From Moraxella bovis (GTDB taxonomy: Bacteria; Pseudomonadota; Gammaproteobacteria; Pseudomonadales; Moraxellaceae): a stretch of 64,000 bases of DNA. A model generated the notes under the pieces. The model saw only the letters and a program-made list of their open reading frames with translations. It was not told the origin of the DNA and made no database searches. Numbering within the stretch: position 1 is the stretch's first letter; every line of letters begins with the position of its first letter. The position numbers and the translations under genes are program-made. Of the stretch, positions 62,381 through 64,000 are shown piece by piece. Where the stretch lies: assembly GCF_002014975.1 (NCBI RefSeq), contig NZ_MUXV01000014.1:3191-67190 (forward strand), given 5' to 3'.

Positions 62381-63552
62381 CCGCCATTCGTGGACACATC
62401 ATTGAACTAAAACCCAATCACAAACAAGCGACATATTTTAAAAAAGCTTGCGGTGTTGCCAGATTTGCTTATAATTGGGGATTGGCGGCGTGGAAAAAGC
62501 AATACGAACAAGATAAACAATATCGTGATGACTGTTTAGCAAAGAACCTACCTATTGACGAAAGCAAACTCAACAAACCCACACAAGGCAAATTAAGAAA
62601 ACAGCTTAATGCCATCAAACGCACCCAATTCCCCTTTATGCTAGAAGTTACCAAATGCTCTCCCCAACTTGCCATTATGCAACTAGGAGACGCATTCAAA
62701 CGCTTTTTTAAGGGTGAAAGTGGTTATCCACAGTTTAGAAAGAAAGGCATAAATGACCGTTTTAGTCTTTCCAACGACCAATTTAAATTAAAACTTAAAA
62801 AAGACAAACCTTTCATTCAAATTCCCAATTTGGGACTTGTTAAAATGCGTGAAAACTTACGCTTTGATGGCAAAATCCTATCCGCCAAAGTCTTTACCAA
62901 AGGTGGTAAATGGTTTGTATCCATTGCGGTGGAATTACAAGATTTACCCAATCATCTTTTACCCAAAGAAAAAACAAATAAATCTGTTGGCATTGATTTA
63001 GGCATTACAGACCTTGCCACACTTTCAACAGGAGAAAAGATACAAGCACCAAAACCTTTAAAGAATAAACTTAAAAAACTTCAAAGATTATCAAAACAAC
63101 TTAGCCGTAAACAAAAAGGCTCTAACAATCGTGAAAAGGCGAAAACCAAGCTCTCACGGTTGCATTATCAAATCAGCTGTATCAGAAAAGACTTTTTACA
63201 CAAACTTAGTACCAACTTGGTTAAAAAGTTTGATGTGATTTGTCTTGAAAACCTAAATATCAAAGGTATGGTAAAAAATCGCAAACTAAGCCGTGCTATC
63301 AATGATTTAGGGTTTTACGAACTTAAAAGGCAACTCATCTACAAAGCAAATCAATGGGGCAAGACACTCAAAGAATTGGACAGATTTTATCCATCAAGCA
63401 AAACCTGCTCTTGTTGTGGTGTTAAGTTAGATGAATTACCTTTATCTGTTAGAAACTGGACTTGCCCCAACTGCAACAAAAACCACGATAGGGACATCAA
63501 CGCCAGTATCAACATTTTAAACAAAGCGGATAAGGTTTTAATCTTATCTTAA
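62377..63552 (+). CDS. tnpB: TnpB RNA-guided nuclease of the IS607-type element
   Basis: TnpB, an RNA-guided nuclease ancestral to Cas12, cuts DNA at a target next to the element's adjacent motif. The 391-residue protein has the wedge/REC region (VARFAYNWGLAAWKKQYEQD), RuvC-I Asp207 (VGIDLGITDLATLSTG), RuvC-II Glu291 (ICLENLNIKGM), the zinc finger C344-X2-C347 and C363-X2-C366, and RuvC-III Asp371 (NHDRDINASINIL). All active-site residues are present. A C-terminal tail is replaced: the frame ends at 63552 while tail-like sequence (NAYGAYVRPTPNGKGNK) persists in another frame after two stops. Its ATG overlaps the resolvase stop as ATGA. Confidence 0.93.
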   Translation: MTAIRGHIIELKPNHKQATYFKKACGVARFAYNWGLAAWKKQYEQDKQYRDDCLAKNLPIDESKLNKPTQGKLRKQLNAIKRTQFPFMLEVTKCSPQLAIMQLGDAFKRFFKGESGYPQFRKKGINDRFSLSNDQFKLKLKKDKPFIQIPNLGLVKMRENLRFDGKILSAKVFTKGGKWFVSIAVELQDLPNHLLPKEKTNKSVGIDLGITDLATLSTGEKIQAPKPLKNKLKKLQRLSKQLSRKQKGSNNREKAKTKLSRLHYQISCIRKDFLHKLSTNLVKKFDVICLENLNIKGMVKNRKLSRAINDLGFYELKRQLIYKANQWGKTLKELDRFYPSSKTCSCCGVKLDELPLSVRNWTCPNCNKNHDRDINASINILNKADKVLILS

Positions 63553-63680
63553 CAAAAACCTTGGCGGGTGAGTTCTATCCCCAATTTTAAAATGCCTATG
63601 GAGCTTATGTAAGACCTACGCCAAATGGCAAGGGCAACAAGCGATGAAGTAGGAAGAAAACGCTAAATTTGCCTTTGGGT
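63550..63680 (+). ncRNA. Candidate omega-RNA (reRNA) region of tnpB
   Basis: In the IS200/IS605 and IS607 groups the guide RNA scaffold overlaps and extends past the 3' end of tnpB to the element's right end. Here the segment CTATGGAGCTTATGTAAGACC through GCGATGAAGTAGGAAG has the composition typical of the C-terminal tail and scaffold of TnpB loci. Exact ends cannot be read. The decayed tail frame suggests the DNA is under RNA rather than protein constraint. Confidence 0.4.
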
Positions 63681-64000
63681 AGATTTGGGTAGGTTTTTTG
63701 GAACGGAATGTATCACGCACTTTTAAATCTTGAATACACAATCCAACCATCAAAAATCTTATGATGAAAAATAATTATTGATATAAATCAATAATATACA
63801 GAATTTTTAAGATTTTGAAAACTTGATTTCCTACGGCGGTACGAACCGCATCAGATTCAACGGATTTTGTGGATAATCACAATCTTGGTAGCTTTGGGTT
63901 GCACTCCGTCAAGTTGGTAACCTTATAACAAAGATTGGGCGGTTTTAAAATGAGTTAATGGGCTAATTGCAATCCATGTAAAATACACCCACCAAACCCC
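63553..64000. other. Right flank of the IS607-type element to the window end
   Basis: After tnpB this 450-base stretch holds the guide-RNA region, a GTATCACGCAC block (63716-63726, resembling 21573-21581), an AT-rich part with the inverted repeat AAAATCTTA ... TAAGATTTT (63755-63818), and the aptamer. No gene is seen. Confidence 0.65.
63820..63915 (-). promoter_or_regulatory. TPP riboswitch-like aptamer on the minus strand, apparently orphan
   Basis: Read on the minus strand, the two seven-base arms AACTTGA and TCAAGTT are perfectly complementary (P1). Inside are GGAGTGC, then a P3-like hairpin (GATTGTG ... CACAAAATC), the conserved TPP block GTTGAATCTGATGCGG, a P5 hairpin (GCGGT-TCG-TACCGC) and CGTAGGAAA closing P4. 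This order, P1-P2-P3-P4-P5, is that of the TPP aptamer. The GCUGAGA motif that reads the pyrimidine is GCUACCAAGA instead. No minus-strand gene lies downstream in the window, where thiC or another thi gene would be expected. Confidence 0.65.

Noticed and set aside
1..64000. CRISPR arrays, tRNA and rRNA genes
   Set aside because: No spaced direct repeats of CRISPR type, no GTTCGAATC-type T-arm and no rRNA core sequence were seen in a manual reading. A tRNAscan and CRISPR search should confirm this.

Overview
The window looks like a chromosomal segment of a Moraxella-type gammaproteobacterium (Moraxellaceae). The evidence is moderate-to-low GC, the division and cell wall cluster rsmH-ftsL-ftsI-murE-murF-mraY, CreBCD, two adjacent trimeric porin-like proteins, a RelA without a hydrolase site, and a type III methyltransferase gene carrying a CAAC tetranucleotide tract of the kind known from Moraxella catarrhalis modM. 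The species cannot be fixed from the sequence alone. No rRNA, tRNA or CRISPR array was seen.

Layout. 1-4.3 kb: end of a membrane protein gene, ruvX and yqgE, a MITE-like element, a frameshifted membrane protein gene, recN. 4.4-9.4 kb: LysR regulator, a toxin remnant with an intact antitoxin, an aromatic/aspartate aminotransferase, a frameshifted PH-domain gene, an aromatic amino acid permease. 9.4-18 kb (minus strand): the dcw block, with two unrecognised small genes translationally coupled between murE and murF. 18-24 kb: a FKBP lipoprotein, rlmB, a VapBC-like pair, grpE and dnaK. 23.9-28.5 kb: type III mod-res, with mod out of frame at 21 CAAC repeats. 28.6-33.8 kb: creB-creC and creD, separated by an AT-rich ImmA-like peptidase plus a two-TM protein. 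34-37 kb: nqrM, an MFS transporter, a PIN-protein pair. 37-42 kb: a siderophore ABC importer with an embedded CPBP protease. 42-47.6 kb: a secreted prolyl-oligopeptidase-type enzyme and two porins. 48-52.5 kb: pheS, an antitoxin plus a nonsense-mutated PIN toxin, pheT, ihfA. 52.6-61.7 kb: a membrane protein, a DEAD-box helicase, a degraded gene and second MITE copy, relA, a DksA-like gene, parC. 61.7-64 kb: an IS607-type element with dead resolvase and intact core TnpB, followed by an apparently orphaned TPP-riboswitch-like aptamer on the minus strand.

Themes. The housekeeping genes are intact and often operonic. The accessory layer is decaying: four toxin-antitoxin-like loci (two with broken toxins), a dead transposase, several single-frame lesions in otherwise coherent genes, and an aptamer with no gene behind it. 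Small inverted repeats of the type GGGCGAAT...ATTCGCCC recur between genes. The best candidates for new biology are the ImmA-like plus two-TM pair inside cre, the PIN-protein pair at 35.9-37.1 kb, the murE-murF insert and the phase-variable methyltransferase.
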